A stretch of DNA of 64,000 bases, from contig NZ_JACJOF010000027.1 in NCBI RefSeq assembly GCF_014695395.1, forward strand, positions 186,001-250,000, in the 5' to 3' direction. The DNA comes from Nodosilinea sp. FACHB-131. GTDB taxonomy: Bacteria; Cyanobacteriota; Cyanobacteriia; Phormidesmidales; Phormidesmidaceae. The position numbers and the translations under genes are program-made. The notes beneath the pieces are model-generated. The model was not told the origin of the DNA, did not search any database, and saw only the letters and a program-made list of their open reading frames with translations. Positions 1 to 10,593 of the stretch are shown here, one piece after another; position 1 is the first letter of the stretch, and the number at the start of each line of letters is the position of its first letter.

Positions 1-304
1 TGCGCATTACAGAGCACGTCAGGAGCACATGGTCAACGGTCTTTGGGTTAGCAGCACCGCGTCGTCTGTGGTTGGCTTTCCCTATTAAAGCAGCCTTGGA
101 CGGCCGCTAAGACTAATTGGCAGATCTGGGTGGAGTCTACAGCGATCAAGTCACTGCACTCGGCAGGTTATGGCTCTAGCCAGTATCCTGGCCGAGGGGT
201 AGCCCGGCGACTCGGTTAGCTCCCTGGGTATCTAGGGATTGGCCTGGTGGGCCAGATATCTGTTTCTAACCCCTTTCCTGCAACCGAGGAGATTGTTGAC
301 GCCC
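1..304. other. Intergenic / upstream stretch, no gene seen
   Basis: No convincing coding region was found in the first 304 bases on either strand. The right end carries the leader of the GAF-domain gene, with a GAGGAG ribosome binding site at 286-291. The left part may belong to the regulatory region of a gene outside the window. Confidence 0.5.
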
Positions 305-3151
305 ATGGCGCAATCCCAACCCCACGATTCTTCCTCTGACCGGCACGACCATCAAATTATGGCCCTGTCGCGCATTCTCAAGACGCTACGGGGCAGCACC
401 ACCGCCGAAGAAGCGGTAACCCTGGCCCTCGACCATGTGCGCCAGGAGATGGATTTTGAAGTGGCCTGGGTCGGCCTGTACGATCGCATCAACCACCGCC
501 TGGTTACCAAGGGATGCCACAGCCCCCGGCAGGTGCGATTGATTCGCACCATGATCAACCTCACCCCAGGAGATGTGATGGAGCAGGTGGTAGTGCAGCA
601 GCGCCCCCTCATTGTGGCCGACCTGCAAAACGAAATTCGCGCCGGGGAATGGGGCACGATCGCCAAACAGCTGGCCCTGCAAAGCGCCATCATCTTTCCC
701 ATCAAGCGTCAGGACGTGTGCTTTGGCCTGCTGGTGCTGGCGTCTTCTGAGTGGGGCAAGAGTGCCTCCCTGGGGGAGCGCTCCTACCTGGCCATTGTCA
801 TGGGAGAACTGGCTGAGGCGCTGCACCAGTTTGAGTCTGAGCAGCAGCGGCAGCAGGCCAAGCGCCTTGAGCAACCGCTGCTGGCTCTAATTGGCCGCCT
901 GGGCACCTTGCCCGATATCGATAGCCAGCTCAAGGAGGTAGTGCGCGAAACCCAGCGGTTTGTGGCACCCCAGCGCACCCGCGTTTTTTGGTTTGAACCC
1001 AAGGGCAACTACTTTTGGCAGCGCACACCAGGGCTAGCCAACCGCCCTGCATCGGTCGAGGACGAGCGATCGCTGCACATTGCCGTCGATGAGGTGCGCG
1101 GTCTCTACCAGGCCCTTTGTAACCAGCAGCTCGTGGTGGTGGGTGAAAGCCGGGGCGCGCTCAAAACCATCATCTCCGATCGCCTAATGCAGCAGCTCAA
1201 GGCTGAATCTCTGATGATTGCCCCCATTAGCCGCCAAGGCGACCTGATGGGCTTTGTCTCGGTAGAGGGCACCACCCCTCGCATTTGGAAAGAGCCCGAA
1301 AAGCAGTTTTTGATTGGCGCGGCGCAATTGCTCACCGTGGCGCTACCTGCCGCCACCGCCAGAGAAACCGTACGCCAAACTGAGCTCGATCAGCATCTCA
1401 CCACCGGCGTTATCCAGGGTATCCATGGTGATGTCGATTGGCACCACACCCTACAAACTTGCTTTGAAGTACTGCAAGACCGACTGAGCATTCAGCAATT
1501 TTTTGTGCTGCTGTTTAACCCCGATCGCAACGGCTACGATCTCTGCTTTCAAAGCCAGGCTGGCCGGCATCGAGGGGTGCCGATGCTGTGGCCCTGCCTC
1601 GACGATATCGACTGGCAAATGCTCGAGCGCAGCCCCTCAGCTATTACCATTGACAACCTCTCCCACGATCTCAAGCTCATGGCCTGGCGACCTTCCCTGC
1701 TAGAGCTGGGTGCCCAGGCGGTGCTGGTGGGCAATGTGGCCCCCGGCAACGCCCCCGAGGGCATGGTGCTGATCTGCGACACCATGAGCCGCCAGTGGAC
1801 TACTACTGAGCAGTCCCTGTTTGAGGCCGTAGCCCGACAGATTGGCGTGATTTTGCACCAGTGGCAGCTCCAGCGCCAGCTCGACCAGCAGCAGCATATC
1901 TACGAATCAATTCAGTGGGGCTTGCAGGCGCTGCACAAAGGGCTACACCCCGACCAGCTTGAGCAAACTACCCTCCAGCACGTCATGCAGTTGCTGCACG
2001 GGTCGGCAGTGCTGCTGCTCAGCTGGCAGCCCGGTAGCCTCACCGCTACCGTCACTCAATTTGTCAGTCAAGATACCAGCGTCAGCATTAAGAGCAACCA
2101 TCCAATTCCGGTGGGGTCCGATGCCGTGATCAATTGGGCGCTCCAAACCGACGGCATGCTGCCCCTGACGGTCAATGAGTTGCCCACCGAAACAACCGAC
2201 TGGTTCATCGCGCCCTTGGGCAGCCGCCTGCTCATTACCGCCTTAAGAACAGCTCCATCCCATGTGGTTACCGGCGTAGTAGTCGCTGTATCACCCGCCC
2301 ACCGGCAGTGGGCTAACCACCACCTCACTATCTTTAAGCTGCTCACCAGTCAGCTAGCCTGGTCGCGACGGCACTTGGCCCTGACGGCAATGCTGACTCA
2401 GCAGCGCCAGGATCTCGAAAATCTCAACTGGTACAAACACCACCGCCTGGAGGATCTCTACCGAGTGCTAGGGCAGACGACCCAAAATCTTGCCCAGCTT
2501 CAGGTTAAGGACACGGCGATCGCAGGTGAGCTTCAGCTGCTCCACGATCAGCTGGCCGCCGTGATGGAAAACGCTGAAACTCTTTTACTAGGTGAACGCT
2601 GGCAGCTACACCAGCAGCACCAGACCATGCCATTAATCAGTTTGCTCAACCGCCTGATTGAGCGGGTCAACCCGATTTTGGAGGCCCGTCAGCTTTGGTC
2701 TAAGGTGCACAACGAGAGCAACGTCGTGCTGGGCGGCGACATGCTCAAGCTAGAGCTGATTCTCTACGAGGTCATGGCGGCGGCATGCAACCGCTCTCCG
2801 GTGGGAGGCCGCATTGACCTCTGGTGCCGAGTGCTCAACCTTGACTGGGTCGAGCTGTCGGTAACCGACGACGGTCAGTGCTCACCGCACCTGCTCGAAG
2901 AACTTAACCAGCTCAATCCTGCCGACGTGCTGGCCCCCTCGGCTCTAGATGGTCCACCGGGGCTGCATCTGGCCATTTGCAAACTGCTGATTACTCAGCT
3001 GGGGGGCGAAATCAGCTTTTCGATCCTTGACGATGGCCGCACCCACAGCCGGTTGCTGCTGCCCCTCGCCGCCTACCATGAGCTGCATACAGCCAAGCCA
3101 CAGCTCAATTCGGTCATGCCTACCGAAGCCAGCTCCACGAGCCCAACCTGA
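305..3151 (+). CDS. Multi-GAF sensor protein with histidine-kinase-like ATPase end
   Basis: A soluble signalling protein of about 948 residues. I see four GAF-like modules, at roughly residues 35-180, 205-350, 375-520 and 550-690, then a helical linker containing NWYKHHRLEDLYR, then a C-terminal region resembling a HATPase_c domain: an N-box-like stretch EVMAAACNRSP, TDDGQCSP in place of the G1 box, and GPPGLHLAICKLL in place of the G2 box. This order is common in cyanobacterial GAF histidine kinases. No classical HisKA H-box is obvious, so kinase activity is uncertain. The frame is open back to a TTG at 239, but the ATG at 305 is preferred because it is preceded by GAGGAG at 286-291. No receiver gene is adjacent. 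Ligand and partner are unknown. Confidence 0.8.
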   Translation: MAQSQPHDSSSDRHDHQIMALSRILKTLRGSTTAEEAVTLALDHVRQEMDFEVAWVGLYDRINHRLVTKGCHSPRQVRLIRTMINLTPGDVMEQVVVQQRPLIVADLQNEIRAGEWGTIAKQLALQSAIIFPIKRQDVCFGLLVLASSEWGKSASLGERSYLAIVMGELAEALHQFESEQQRQQAKRLEQPLLALIGRLGTLPDIDSQLKEVVRETQRFVAPQRTRVFWFEPKGNYFWQRTPGLANRPASVEDERSLHIAVDEVRGLYQALCNQQLVVVGESRGALKTIISDRLMQQLKAESLMIAPISRQGDLMGFVSVEGTTPRIWKEPEKQFLIGAAQLLTVALPAATARETVRQTELDQHLTTGVIQGIHGDVDWHHTLQTCFEVLQDRLSIQQFFVLLFNPDRNGYDLCFQSQAGRHRGVPMLWPCLDDIDWQMLERSPSAITIDNLSHDLKLMAWRPSLLELGAQAVLVGNVAPGNAPEGMVLICDTMSRQWTTTEQSLFEAVARQIGVILHQWQLQRQLDQQQHIYESIQWGLQALHKGLHPDQLEQTTLQHVMQLLHGSAVLLLSWQPGSLTATVTQFVSQDTSVSIKSNHPIPVGSDAVINWALQTDGMLPLTVNELPTETTDWFIAPLGSRLLITALRTAPSHVVTGVVVAVSPAHRQWANHHLTIFKLLTSQLAWSRRHLALTAMLTQQRQDLENLNWYKHHRLEDLYRVLGQTTQNLAQLQVKDTAIAGELQLLHDQLAAVMENAETLLLGERWQLHQQHQTMPLISLLNRLIERVNPILEARQLWSKVHNESNVVLGGDMLKLELILYEVMAAACNRSPVGGRIDLWCRVLNLDWVELSVTDDGQCSPHLLEELNQLNPADVLAPSALDGPPGLHLAICKLLITQLGGEISFSILDDGRTHSRLLLPLAAYHELHTAKPQLNSVMPTEASSTSPT

Positions 3152-3308
3152 TCTAATTTGGCAAAATTGGGTGCTTAATGATACCCATTAAAGCAATATC
3201 CTTCCTTGTCCTTAAAAGCGAAGGATTCACGGCCGATGGCGCTAATACCTATGCGTGTATCAGAGGTCTAGACAAACCGATCGCCAAGAATGCCTGAGGC
3301 TTTAAAGC

Positions 3309-3347
3309 TAAGGGGGTCAAGGATAGGGCATATCCTTGACCCCCTTA
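3309..3347. terminator. Perfect 17-bp hairpin between convergent genes
   Basis: The arms at 3309-3325 and 3331-3347 are perfect reverse complements around a 5-base loop, GGGCA. The hairpin lies between the 3' ends of the GAF gene (+) and ndhB (-), so it probably stops transcription in both directions. It is followed by TTAAACCCTATACCTT, a word shared with four other intergenic hairpins in this window. Confidence 0.75.
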
Positions 3348-3366
3348 AACCCTATACCTTCAACCC

Positions 3367-4920
3367 TCAGTTCTGCACAGTGTCGGCGATAGGGCTCACA
3401 GCTACCTGTGCACCATGGCTCTGTAACATGGGGGTCTGAATCACCGCGTTGTTAGCAATGGTAAACAAAGGGTTCGACAAAATACCCGCTAGAGACGTGG
3501 CCACTACCGCCAAAATCAAACTCACCTGCATGGGACGCAGACCAGGCAGATCCCAGCGAATAGCGGGGTAGTTCTTCACCGCATCAGACATTTCCTGGGG
3601 TTCTTTAACCACCATCATCTTGATGACGCGGATGTAGTAGTAGATGGAGATTACGCTGGTCACCAAACCTACCAGCACCAGACCGTAGGCACCAGCCTGC
3701 CAACCCGCCCAAAAGATGTAGATTTTGCCAAAGAATCCAGCCATGGGTGGAATGCCCCCCAGGGAGAGAAGGCAAATGCTGAGCCCCAGAGTGAGCAGGG
3801 GATCTTTTTGGTATAGGCCACCGTACTCACTGATTTGGTCAGTGCCCGTGCGCAGCGAGAACAAGATCACGCAGGTGAAGCCGCCCAGGTTCATGAACAG
3901 GTAGACCAGCAGGTAGTAGAGCATGCTGGCGTAGCCGGCGTCGGTGTCTACCACCAGACCAATCATCAAAAATCCGGCCTGGCCGATGGAGGAGTAGGCC
4001 AGCAGGCGCTTCATGCTGGTTTGAGCCAGGGCCACCACGTTGCCCAGCACCATGCTGAGAATTGCCAGGGCGGTGAAGACAAAGTGCCACTGCTCCGACA
4101 CCAGCGGAAAGGCAGTAACCAGCAGACGAATGGCGAGGGCGAAGCCAGCGGTCTTGGAACCCACCGACAGAAAAGCTACCACTGGGGTTGGAGAGCCTTC
4201 GTAAACGTCGGGAGTCCACTGGTGGAAGGGAACGGCGGCGATTTTAAAGGCAATACCAGCAATCACGAACACCAGAGCAACCACTAGGCCAATGGGGGCC
4301 TGAGTGCCATCACCGACGATGTTAGTGGCGATCGCATCCAACCGAGTCTCGCCCCCCGAAAGACCGTACAGCAGAGACGAACCGTAGAGGAAGATGGCTG
4401 AACTCGCCGCCCCAATCAACAGGTACTTGAGCGCCGCCTCATTGGAGCGGGGATCGCGCTTCATGTAGCCGGTCAGCAGGTATGACGAAATACTGAGGGT
4501 CTCAAGGGCGACAAAAATCATCACCAGCTCGCTGGCTCCCGAGAGAAACATGCCCCCCAAGGTGGCGGTGAGCAAAATCACCAGAAATTCGGCCAGGGAG
4601 GTACCCGACTGCTCGACGTAGCGAATGGCCATGGGCACCGTCACTACCGCTGAGAGGGCGATAATGCCGCGGAACACAATGCTCAAATCGTCGGCGTTAA
4701 AAGCCCCTAAGAAGCCCACAGGGTTGGCCATCGACCACTGCACCACGAGGGCGGCGGTGGCCCCCAGCCCTCCGGCCATGGCCGCGTAGGGAGTCCAGGA
4801 GGAAGAGGAGCGACCCTGGATCAGATCGCCGACCAAAATCACCAAGATCGTGACTAGCAGAACGGCCTCTGGCCAGATAGTGCCAGCGTTGAGCTGTGCC
4901 CCGAGGTTGACGAGATCCAT
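3367..4920 (-). CDS. ndhB: NAD(P)H-quinone oxidoreductase subunit 2 (NdhB)
   Basis: Membrane subunit of the cyanobacterial NDH-1 complex in the thylakoid, which takes electrons from ferredoxin to plastoquinone and pumps protons in respiration, cyclic electron flow and CO2 uptake. The 517-residue product has the usual length and about 14 hydrophobic helices. It shows the proton-translocating core of the NuoN/NdhB family, including the stretch ending [15 protein letters not shown] and the helix [12 protein letters not shown]. The frame opens at 4935, but the ATG at 4920 ([19 protein letters not shown]) matches the usual N-terminus. It stands alone, divergent from topA across a 492-base gap. The identification is secure. 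Confidence 0.97.
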   Translation of the reverse strand: MDLVNLGAQLNAGTIWPEAVLLVTILVILVGDLIQGRSSSSWTPYAAMAGGLGATAALVVQWSMANPVGFLGAFNADDLSIVFRGIIALSAVVTVPMAIRYVEQSGTSLAEFLVILLTATLGGMFLSGASELVMIFVALETLSISSYLLTGYMKRDPRSNEAALKYLLIGAASSAIFLYGSSLLYGLSGGETRLDAIATNIVGDGTQAPIGLVVALVFVIAGIAFKIAAVPFHQWTPDVYEGSPTPVVAFLSVGSKTAGFALAIRLLVTAFPLVSEQWHFVFTALAILSMVLGNVVALAQTSMKRLLAYSSIGQAGFLMIGLVVDTDAGYASMLYYLLVYLFMNLGGFTCVILFSLRTGTDQISEYGGLYQKDPLLTLGLSICLLSLGGIPPMAGFFGKIYIFWAGWQAGAYGLVLVGLVTSVISIYYYIRVIKMMVVKEPQEMSDAVKNYPAIRWDLPGLRPMQVSLILAVVATSLAGILSNPLFTIANNAVIQTPMLQSHGAQVAVSPIADTVQN

Positions 4921-5412
4921 GGCTTTTTCCCGCAAGATTATTTTTTACCGTACCAGGTCACCTGTACAGTGACCAGGGGCTAAGACTCAATGATCATCCT
5001 CAGGTTGACGATCACCCGTTGCCCCAATTCCACTCAACGTGCGAGGGAATTGATGGCATGCCCTGGGCCGATGGTAACGCGATCGCCGCCCCTCGACCAG
5101 AGAACTTTTCCTGCGCCCTATCCTAAGCTTCAAAATTGAGTAGGGCTGGACGATAGCTAAGGGAATGATCTATTTATGTAGCTTATGGTTGATTCGCTCA
5201 ACCCTAAGTCCTGCTGAAGGCTGCCAATGATTAAGTTTTCATGGCTAAAGACCCCAGCAGTTCGGTAGGTGTGCAGTACAGTGTTGATCATCTGGCCACC
5301 ACACCTGCGCCGCAAACTATTTAAATAGGTTTGCCAAAACCCGCTATAAAGCTGTAGGTTACCGAGCCCGCCCGCGATTGCTAACGATTATCACCGAAGC
5401 GCCAGCAGACCT
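4921..5412. other. Divergent ndhB/topA promoter region
   Basis: A 492-base non-coding stretch holding the upstream regions of two divergent genes. The only structure I can point to is a near-palindrome at 5312-5334, described separately, and a possible -10 hexamer TATAAA at 5345-5350 on the topA side. No good -35 hexamer stands at the right distance from it. No short gene was recognised. Confidence 0.5.
5312..5334. promoter_or_regulatory. Palindrome GCAAAC-TATTTAAATA-GGTTTGC upstream of topA
   Basis: The arms GCAAACTATTT and AAATAGGTTTGC pair over 11 positions with one unpaired base, so this is an almost perfect 23-base dyad centred about 90 bases before the topA ATG. It could be a repressor operator or an AT-rich supercoiling-sensitive element. 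Function is inferred only from symmetry and position. Confidence 0.4.
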
Positions 5413-8196
5413 ATGTCAACCCTTGTCATTGTCGAGTCACCCACCAAGGCTAAAACGATTCGCAACTACCTGCCGTCGGGGTACCGGGTTGAGGCGTCTA
5501 TGGGGCACGTGCGCGACCTGCCGCGATCGGCCAGCGAGATTCCTGCTAACGTCAAGGGCGAGAAGTGGGCTCAGCTAGGAGTTAATCCAGAGGATGATTT
5601 CGCGCCGCTGTACATCGTGCCCAGCGACAAGAAAAAGGTGGTTAAAACCCTCAAAGACGCCCTCAAACAGGCCGACGAACTGCTGCTGGCCACTGACGAA
5701 GACCGCGAGGGCGAAAGCATTAGCTGGCACCTGCTCCAGGTGCTAAACCCCAAGGTGCCAACCCGGCGCATGGTGTTCCACGAAATTACCCAAGAGGCGA
5801 TTCAGGCCTCCCTTAACAACTGCCGCGACATCGACAGCCAGCTGGTCCATGCCCAGGAGACCCGCCGCATCCTCGATCGCCTAGTGGGCTACACCCTCTC
5901 GCCCCTGCTGTGGAAGAAGATTGCTGGCGGTCTGTCCGCTGGTCGGGTGCAGTCGGTGGCGGTCAAGGTAGTGGTCAAGCGCGAGCAAGAACGCCGCGCT
6001 TTCCGCCGAGGCTCCTACTGGGATCTCAAGGCCAGCCTGCTCAAGGATAAGAACGCCTTTGAGGCCAAGCTTTACTCCCTCGGCGGCACCCGCCTAGCCA
6101 ACGGCAGCGACTTTGACGAAGCCACCGGTCGCGTAGCCGAAGGCCGCGACGTGGTGCTGCTCGACGAAACCCAGGCCCGTGAGCTGCAAACTCGCCTCCA
6201 GTCGGGTCTATGGACCGTCAGCAACCTGGAAGAGCGGCCCAACAACCGCAAACCCGCCCCACCGTTTACCACCTCGACCCTCCAGCAGGAGGCCAACCGC
6301 AAGCTCAGGCTCTCGGCTCGCGACACCATGCGAGTGGCCCAAAACCTCTACGAGCAGGGCTACATCACCTACATGCGTACTGACTCGGTGCACCTGTCGG
6401 AGCAGGCGATCGCCGCCGCCCGCGCCTGTGTCACCACCAAGTACGGCACCGACTACCTCAGTCCTAAACCTCGCCAGTACGCCACCAAATCAAAGGGTGC
6501 CCAGGAGGCCCACGAGGCCATTCGCCCTGCTGGCAGCACCTTTAGAACTCCTAAGGAAACGGGGTTAACTGGGCGCGAAGCCTCCCTCTACGACCTGATC
6601 TGGAAGCGCACTGTGGCCAGTCAGATGGCCGAGGCCCGTCAAACCAACATCACCGCCTCCATTGAGGTCGAAAACGCTATCTTCCGCGCCACGGGCAAGC
6701 GCATCGACTTTCCCGGCTTCTTTCGAGCCTATGTGGAGGGTTCTGACGACCCCGATGCGGCGATCGAAGACCAAGAGGTGCTGCTGCCTGCCCTAGCCAC
6801 GGGCGATGCCCTCAGCTGTACGGATTTGGAGGCGATCGGCCACGAAACCCAGCCCCCGGCTCGCTACACCGAGGCCACCCTGGTTAAAGTGCTTGAAAGT
6901 GAGGGCATTGGCCGCCCCAGTACCTACGCCACCGTGATCAGCACGATCATCGATCGCGGCTACGTCAACCTGGTCAATAACAGCCTGATCCCCACCTTCA
7001 CGGCCTTTGCGGTGACCGAGCTGCTAGAGCAAAACTTCCCCGACCTGGTGGATGTGCACTTTACCGCCCGCATGGAGCAGACCCTCGACGACATTTCCAC
7101 GGGCGAAGTCGAATGGCTACCCTACCTCAAGGCGTTTTACTCCGGGGACCAGGGCCTAGAAACTCTGGTGCAGGAGCGCGAAACTCAGATCGACCCTACC
7201 GCCGCCCGCACGGTGCTGCTTGACGATCTCGATGCCAAAATCCGCATCGGTCGCTATGGCCCCTACGTCGAAATTGGCACTGGCGAGGAGTCGGTAAAGG
7301 CCTCCATTCCCGCTGATGTGCCCCCCGCTGACCTTGATGGCGAGCAGATTGAGCGCATTATCAAGCAGAAGGTCGAAGGCCCTGACAAAGTAGGTTTGCA
7401 CCCCGATACTGGGGAGCCGATCTTTCTACGCATTGGCCCCTACGGCCCCTATGTACAGCTCGGCGAACCCAGCGACGACAACCCCAACCCCAAACGGGCC
7501 TCGCTGCCCAAGGGTACCCAGCTTGAGGCTGTCACCCTGGAGATGGCGGTGGGGCTGCTACAGCTTCCCCGTAACCTGGGTGCCCATCCAGAAACGGGCA
7601 AGTCCATTAAGGCCGGACAGGGCCGCTTTGGCCCCTACATTGTCCACGACCAGGGCAAAGAGGGCCGTGACTATCGTTCCCTCAAGGGCGACGACGACGT
7701 GCTCACCGTCACCCTTGAGCGCGCTCTGGAACTGCTGGCTCAGCCCAAGGCTGGGCGCGGCCGCAAGAAGGTCGATCCACTCAAAGAGCTGGGTGCCCAC
7801 CCCGATGACAATGAGCAGGTAGCGGTGTTTAACGGCCCCTACGGCCTTTACGTTAAACACGGCAAGGTCAATGCTTCGGTGCCCGAAGGGGTCGAGGTCG
7901 AGGCCGTCACCCTAGAGGAGGCTCTCAGCTGGATCAACGCTAAGGCATCGACCAAAAAGGGCAAGGGGGGCAAGGGCAAAGCAGCCACCTCGCGCACCAC
8001 CAAGACAGCGGCAGCCAGCAAAGCTAGCGGGGCGAAGAAAACGACCAAAGCCACTACCGCCAAGTCGTCTACGGATACCAAGGCTACTGGCACGAAAAAG
8101 TCCGCGGCCTCAAAAACCACTAAGACGACAACCCGGCGATCGCCCACCAAGTCTGCGTCTAAAAAAGCCGACTCAGCTCCTGAAGCCGACGCTTAA
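5413..8196 (+). CDS. topA: DNA topoisomerase I
   Basis: Type IA topoisomerase that relaxes negative supercoils through a covalent tyrosine-DNA intermediate. The 927-residue product shows an N-terminal Toprim domain (VESPTK with Glu8; DEDREG with Asp95, Asp97, Glu99) and the catalytic Tyr320 in [10 protein letters not shown]. The C-terminal half has no Cys4 zinc fingers. It carries instead four copies of a repeat with the core GxYGPYV (near residues 615, 675, 740 and 815), as in cyanobacterial enzymes. The last 75 residues or so are a Lys/Ala/Thr-rich basic tail, probably for DNA contact. The start ATG at 5413 gives the canonical [14 protein letters not shown]. Followed by a strong hairpin terminator. 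Confidence 0.97.
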   Translation: MSTLVIVESPTKAKTIRNYLPSGYRVEASMGHVRDLPRSASEIPANVKGEKWAQLGVNPEDDFAPLYIVPSDKKKVVKTLKDALKQADELLLATDEDREGESISWHLLQVLNPKVPTRRMVFHEITQEAIQASLNNCRDIDSQLVHAQETRRILDRLVGYTLSPLLWKKIAGGLSAGRVQSVAVKVVVKREQERRAFRRGSYWDLKASLLKDKNAFEAKLYSLGGTRLANGSDFDEATGRVAEGRDVVLLDETQARELQTRLQSGLWTVSNLEERPNNRKPAPPFTTSTLQQEANRKLRLSARDTMRVAQNLYEQGYITYMRTDSVHLSEQAIAAARACVTTKYGTDYLSPKPRQYATKSKGAQEAHEAIRPAGSTFRTPKETGLTGREASLYDLIWKRTVASQMAEARQTNITASIEVENAIFRATGKRIDFPGFFRAYVEGSDDPDAAIEDQEVLLPALATGDALSCTDLEAIGHETQPPARYTEATLVKVLESEGIGRPSTYATVISTIIDRGYVNLVNNSLIPTFTAFAVTELLEQNFPDLVDVHFTARMEQTLDDISTGEVEWLPYLKAFYSGDQGLETLVQERETQIDPTAARTVLLDDLDAKIRIGRYGPYVEIGTGEESVKASIPADVPPADLDGEQIERIIKQKVEGPDKVGLHPDTGEPIFLRIGPYGPYVQLGEPSDDNPNPKRASLPKGTQLEAVTLEMAVGLLQLPRNLGAHPETGKSIKAGQGRFGPYIVHDQGKEGRDYRSLKGDDDVLTVTLERALELLAQPKAGRGRKKVDPLKELGAHPDDNEQVAVFNGPYGLYVKHGKVNASVPEGVEVEAVTLEEALSWINAKASTKKGKGGKGKAATSRTTKTAAASKASGAKKTTKATTAKSSTDTKATGTKKSAASKTTKTTTRRSPTKSASKKADSAPEADA

Positions 8197-8210
8197 CTAT
8201 GGCAACTAAC

Positions 8211-8247
8211 AAAACCGGCAGAGATTTAATCAATCTCTGCCGGTTTT
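8211..8247. terminator. Bidirectional rho-independent terminator, 16-bp stem
   Basis: The arms at 8211-8226 and 8232-8247 are perfect reverse complements (AAAACCGGCAGAGATT and its partner) with a 5-base loop. The A-run on one side and T-run on the other allow it to act on both topA (+) and the convergent gene at 8307-9107 (-). Confidence 0.9.
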
Positions 8248-8306
8248 GTTGGTGATGGTGCCAGCTTTAAGGATGAACTCAACGCTTCAGGCTACGCTGG
8301 CAAGCG

Positions 8307-9107
8307 TTAGTAAACCACTCCCCGGTAGCGGCGCACGGTACTACCATCAGCCAGTTTCTCATCGATAACCGAGGGCTTGGGCAGTGCGCTCGACTTAACG
8401 GCGGGCGGGGGTGCAAACGACTCTTTGGCAGCCTTGCGAGATAACCCATTGCCTAGGGCGCGGAGACCAGAGGTGACCCAATCGACATCGTTTAGAAGAT
8501 CGGGGGTCGCAGACGGGCTTGCTGGGCCGCTGGACGCATTTGGAGACGGCTTAGCACCAGTCAGGGCAAGCCCTGTACCTTTAGCCTGAGCACGCGCTGG
8601 ACGACTGGCGAGAGTCCCGGTGGCTTGGGTAGTACCCAACTGACGACGAATATTGAGCAGCACCGTGAGCAGCGCCTTCTCGTTGAGAAAGGGGTAGTCA
8701 AGGCTGGTCAAAATGCGTTTGACATTGTTAGTGGCACCGCTCATTAAGGTGTCACGGTCAAAGCCGCAGAGAAAGTCGGTTGCTCCCTGCTGCTTGGCCC
8801 AGCGCCGCTCGGTATCGGAAATGTGAAGCTCACGACACCGGGTCAGAAAAATCTGCATAGTGGGGAAGGTGGCGCGGCACCAGCGGCAAAACTCGTAGGG
8901 GTTGAGCTCCGCTGCTTCGGTATCCAACACAATGACATCGGGCAAAGTCAGCCCGGCGCTGGCAATTTGGCTGATGCAGTCGGCTAGGTCACCCTTAGCG
9001 GGTTCTAGAATGACGGCCAGCTTTTGGGACTTTAGCAGCGCCTGCCACATGAGCCCCTGCAAGCGGTTCGATTGAACAATAAAGGCCAGCTTCTGTGGTG
9101 CATCCAC
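8307..9107 (-). CDS. Degenerate receiver-domain (pseudo-receiver) protein
   Basis: A 266-residue soluble protein. Residues 1-120 or so follow the alternating strand/helix pattern of a response-regulator receiver, with an Asp in VIVLDTEA at the usual phosphorylation strand and CRATFPTMQIFLT at the next. The N-terminal acidic pair is absent (AFIVQSN instead of VLVVDDD), and the conserved Lys of the KP motif is missing (ATDFLCGF). It is therefore probably not phosphorylated in the normal way. Residues 165-240 are a low-complexity Ala/Ser/Pro linker, and the C-terminus ends in a short basic segment (RRYRGVVY). No output domain is recognised. It follows the HD-GYP response regulator on the same strand after a 392-base gap. 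Confidence 0.6.
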   Translation of the reverse strand: MDAPQKLAFIVQSNRLQGLMWQALLKSQKLAVILEPAKGDLADCISQIASAGLTLPDVIVLDTEAAELNPYEFCRWCRATFPTMQIFLTRCRELHISDTERRWAKQQGATDFLCGFDRDTLMSGATNNVKRILTSLDYPFLNEKALLTVLLNIRRQLGTTQATGTLASRPARAQAKGTGLALTGAKPSPNASSGPASPSATPDLLNDVDWVTSGLRALGNGLSRKAAKESFAPPPAVKSSALPKPSVIDEKLADGSTVRRYRGVVY

Positions 9108-9499
9108 GGTGTGTAAAATCCCCTAAACGTGTGTCCAAAAATTAATTTCTAAAGTCTTGACTATGTTTGCCTCGGTTCAGGCCAAGCGCCAAATATCAAG
9201 CCAAAAAAGCCCTATTCTTGCCACCTCAGGCCGTGTCTAGCTGGGGCAAGCTAGCTAAAGCTGAATGTCAAAATCGGTTTGCTGGGGCTCTAGAGTCAAC
9301 ACCCTGGCGATTCGCGAAGCGATTCCTGGTGGAATCGCAGCCCCAAACGGAGTTCAGGTGGCGTAATCAGGACTATTCAATAAATGTACGGGCGGCTTGT
9401 CTCTCAAAAAAGACAACCGTGCTACATAATCAAAAGATTTGTGGAAAACGAGGCTCAACCGGCCATAGTCTTCAGCAAACAGACCACACCTAGCGCAGG
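9108..9499. other. Intergenic stretch between two regulator genes
   Basis: A 392-base gap between two genes on the minus strand. It contains a short hairpin with arms GCGATTCC (9319-9326) and GGAATCGC (9331-9338). An open frame of 108 codons runs through it on the plus strand, but it has no recognisable domain, opens at a non-ATG codon and shows no ribosome binding site. I leave it uncalled. The right part probably holds the upstream region of the 8307-9107 gene. Confidence 0.45.
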
Positions 9500-10543
9500 T
9501 TAAGCGTAACGCTGCTTGGCGGGCTCGAGCCGTTCGCCCTGGCGAGCGGCCATGTTTAGGCCCAAAACGGCATCGGGTCGATAGGCGCAAACAAAGGTTT
9601 CAAACTGGTCGACTAGCGTTGGGTCGCGCCAGCCCCGCTCTACTTCCTGGCGCATGATCTGGAGCGATTCTTCTATAGAGAAGGCGGGTTTGTAGGGGCG
9701 ATCGTGGGTGAGCGCGTCAAAAATGTCGATCAGCTGAAAAATCTGGGCCAGTCGTGGAATAGCCGCCCCAGCCAAACCATCGGGGTAGCCGCTGCCGTTC
9801 CACCGCTCGTGGTGGTGACGAATGATTGGCAGTACTCCCTGCATGGTGCGTAAAGGACAGCAGATGGTCTCGCCGATGGCGACATGCTGCTCCATGATGG
9901 TGCGCTCGGCCACGCTGAGAGGGCCAGTTTTGAGCAGCACAGCATCGGGGATGCCCACCTTACCAATGTCGTGCAGGTAGCCCGCCCAAGCGAGATCGCG
10001 AATGTGGCTTGGGCAAAGCCCTAGGTATTCGCCAAAGGCACGCCCGAGGCTGACCAAGCGATCGCAGTGATCCCCCGTGTTTGGATCGCGGCTCTCGATG
10101 GTGCGGGCGATGGAGAACAACACCTTTTCGGCATGGTCGAGATCTTCATTGAGGCGCTTTTGGTGAATCAGCGACTTGACTCGGGCCGAAAGTTCGAGCT
10201 GGTCGAAGGGCTTAGTTAAAAAGTCGTCGCCCCCCGCTTCGATGCCTTGCAGCCGGGCTTCGCGATCGCCCAAGGCCGTGACAAACACCACCGGAATCAG
10301 CCGCGTGTTGTCGTTCTCTTTAAGCTGGCGACACACCTCAAACCCGTCTAGGCCGGGCATCATCACGTCCAGTAAGATCAAGTCAGGCTGGTGCTGCAAG
10401 ACTCGGCTCAGGGCGCTCTGCCCGCAGCTTGCCTGCTCCACCTGATAGCCATCGATTGACAACAGCGCTACGGCAGCCATGCGGCTGGGGGCGTGGTCGT
10501 CGACCACAAGCACACGGGGTGGTAGAGGGTTTCGGTAGGGCAC
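9500..10543 (-). CDS. Response regulator with HD-GYP phosphodiesterase output
   Basis: A two-domain RpfG-type regulator of 347 residues. The receiver (residues 9-125) has the acidic pair VVDD, the phosphoacceptor Asp59 in LILLDVMMPGLDG, and KPF. The output domain (about 145-330) carries the HD motif in YLHDIGKVGIP and the GYP motif in HHHERWNGSGYPDGL, the signature of cyclic di-GMP phosphodiesterases. Family knowledge says phosphorylation controls hydrolysis of c-di-GMP; activity here is inferred from intact motifs. No partner kinase is adjacent. The mnmD gene ends 50 bases upstream on the same strand, so the two could be cotranscribed. Confidence 0.92.
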   Translation of the reverse strand: MPYRNPLPPRVLVVDDHAPSRMAAVALLSIDGYQVEQASCGQSALSRVLQHQPDLILLDVMMPGLDGFEVCRQLKENDNTRLIPVVFVTALGDREARLQGIEAGGDDFLTKPFDQLELSARVKSLIHQKRLNEDLDHAEKVLFSIARTIESRDPNTGDHCDRLVSLGRAFGEYLGLCPSHIRDLAWAGYLHDIGKVGIPDAVLLKTGPLSVAERTIMEQHVAIGETICCPLRTMQGVLPIIRHHHERWNGSGYPDGLAGAAIPRLAQIFQLIDIFDALTHDRPYKPAFSIEESLQIMRQEVERGWRDPTLVDQFETFVCAYRPDAVLGLNMAARQGERLEPAKQRYA

Positions 10544-10593
10544 AGCAAAAACCTTAAGAATGGCAACAACCGATCAACAAAGCTAACTACAGC

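Noticed and set aside
7848..8150. 100-codon minus-strand frame opposite the basic tail of topA
   Set aside because: A Val-rich shadow of the Lys/Ala/Thr codons on the other strand.
9167..9493. 108-codon plus-strand frame in the gap before the HD-GYP gene
   Set aside because: Non-ATG start, no ribosome binding site, no domain and unusual composition; likely chance.
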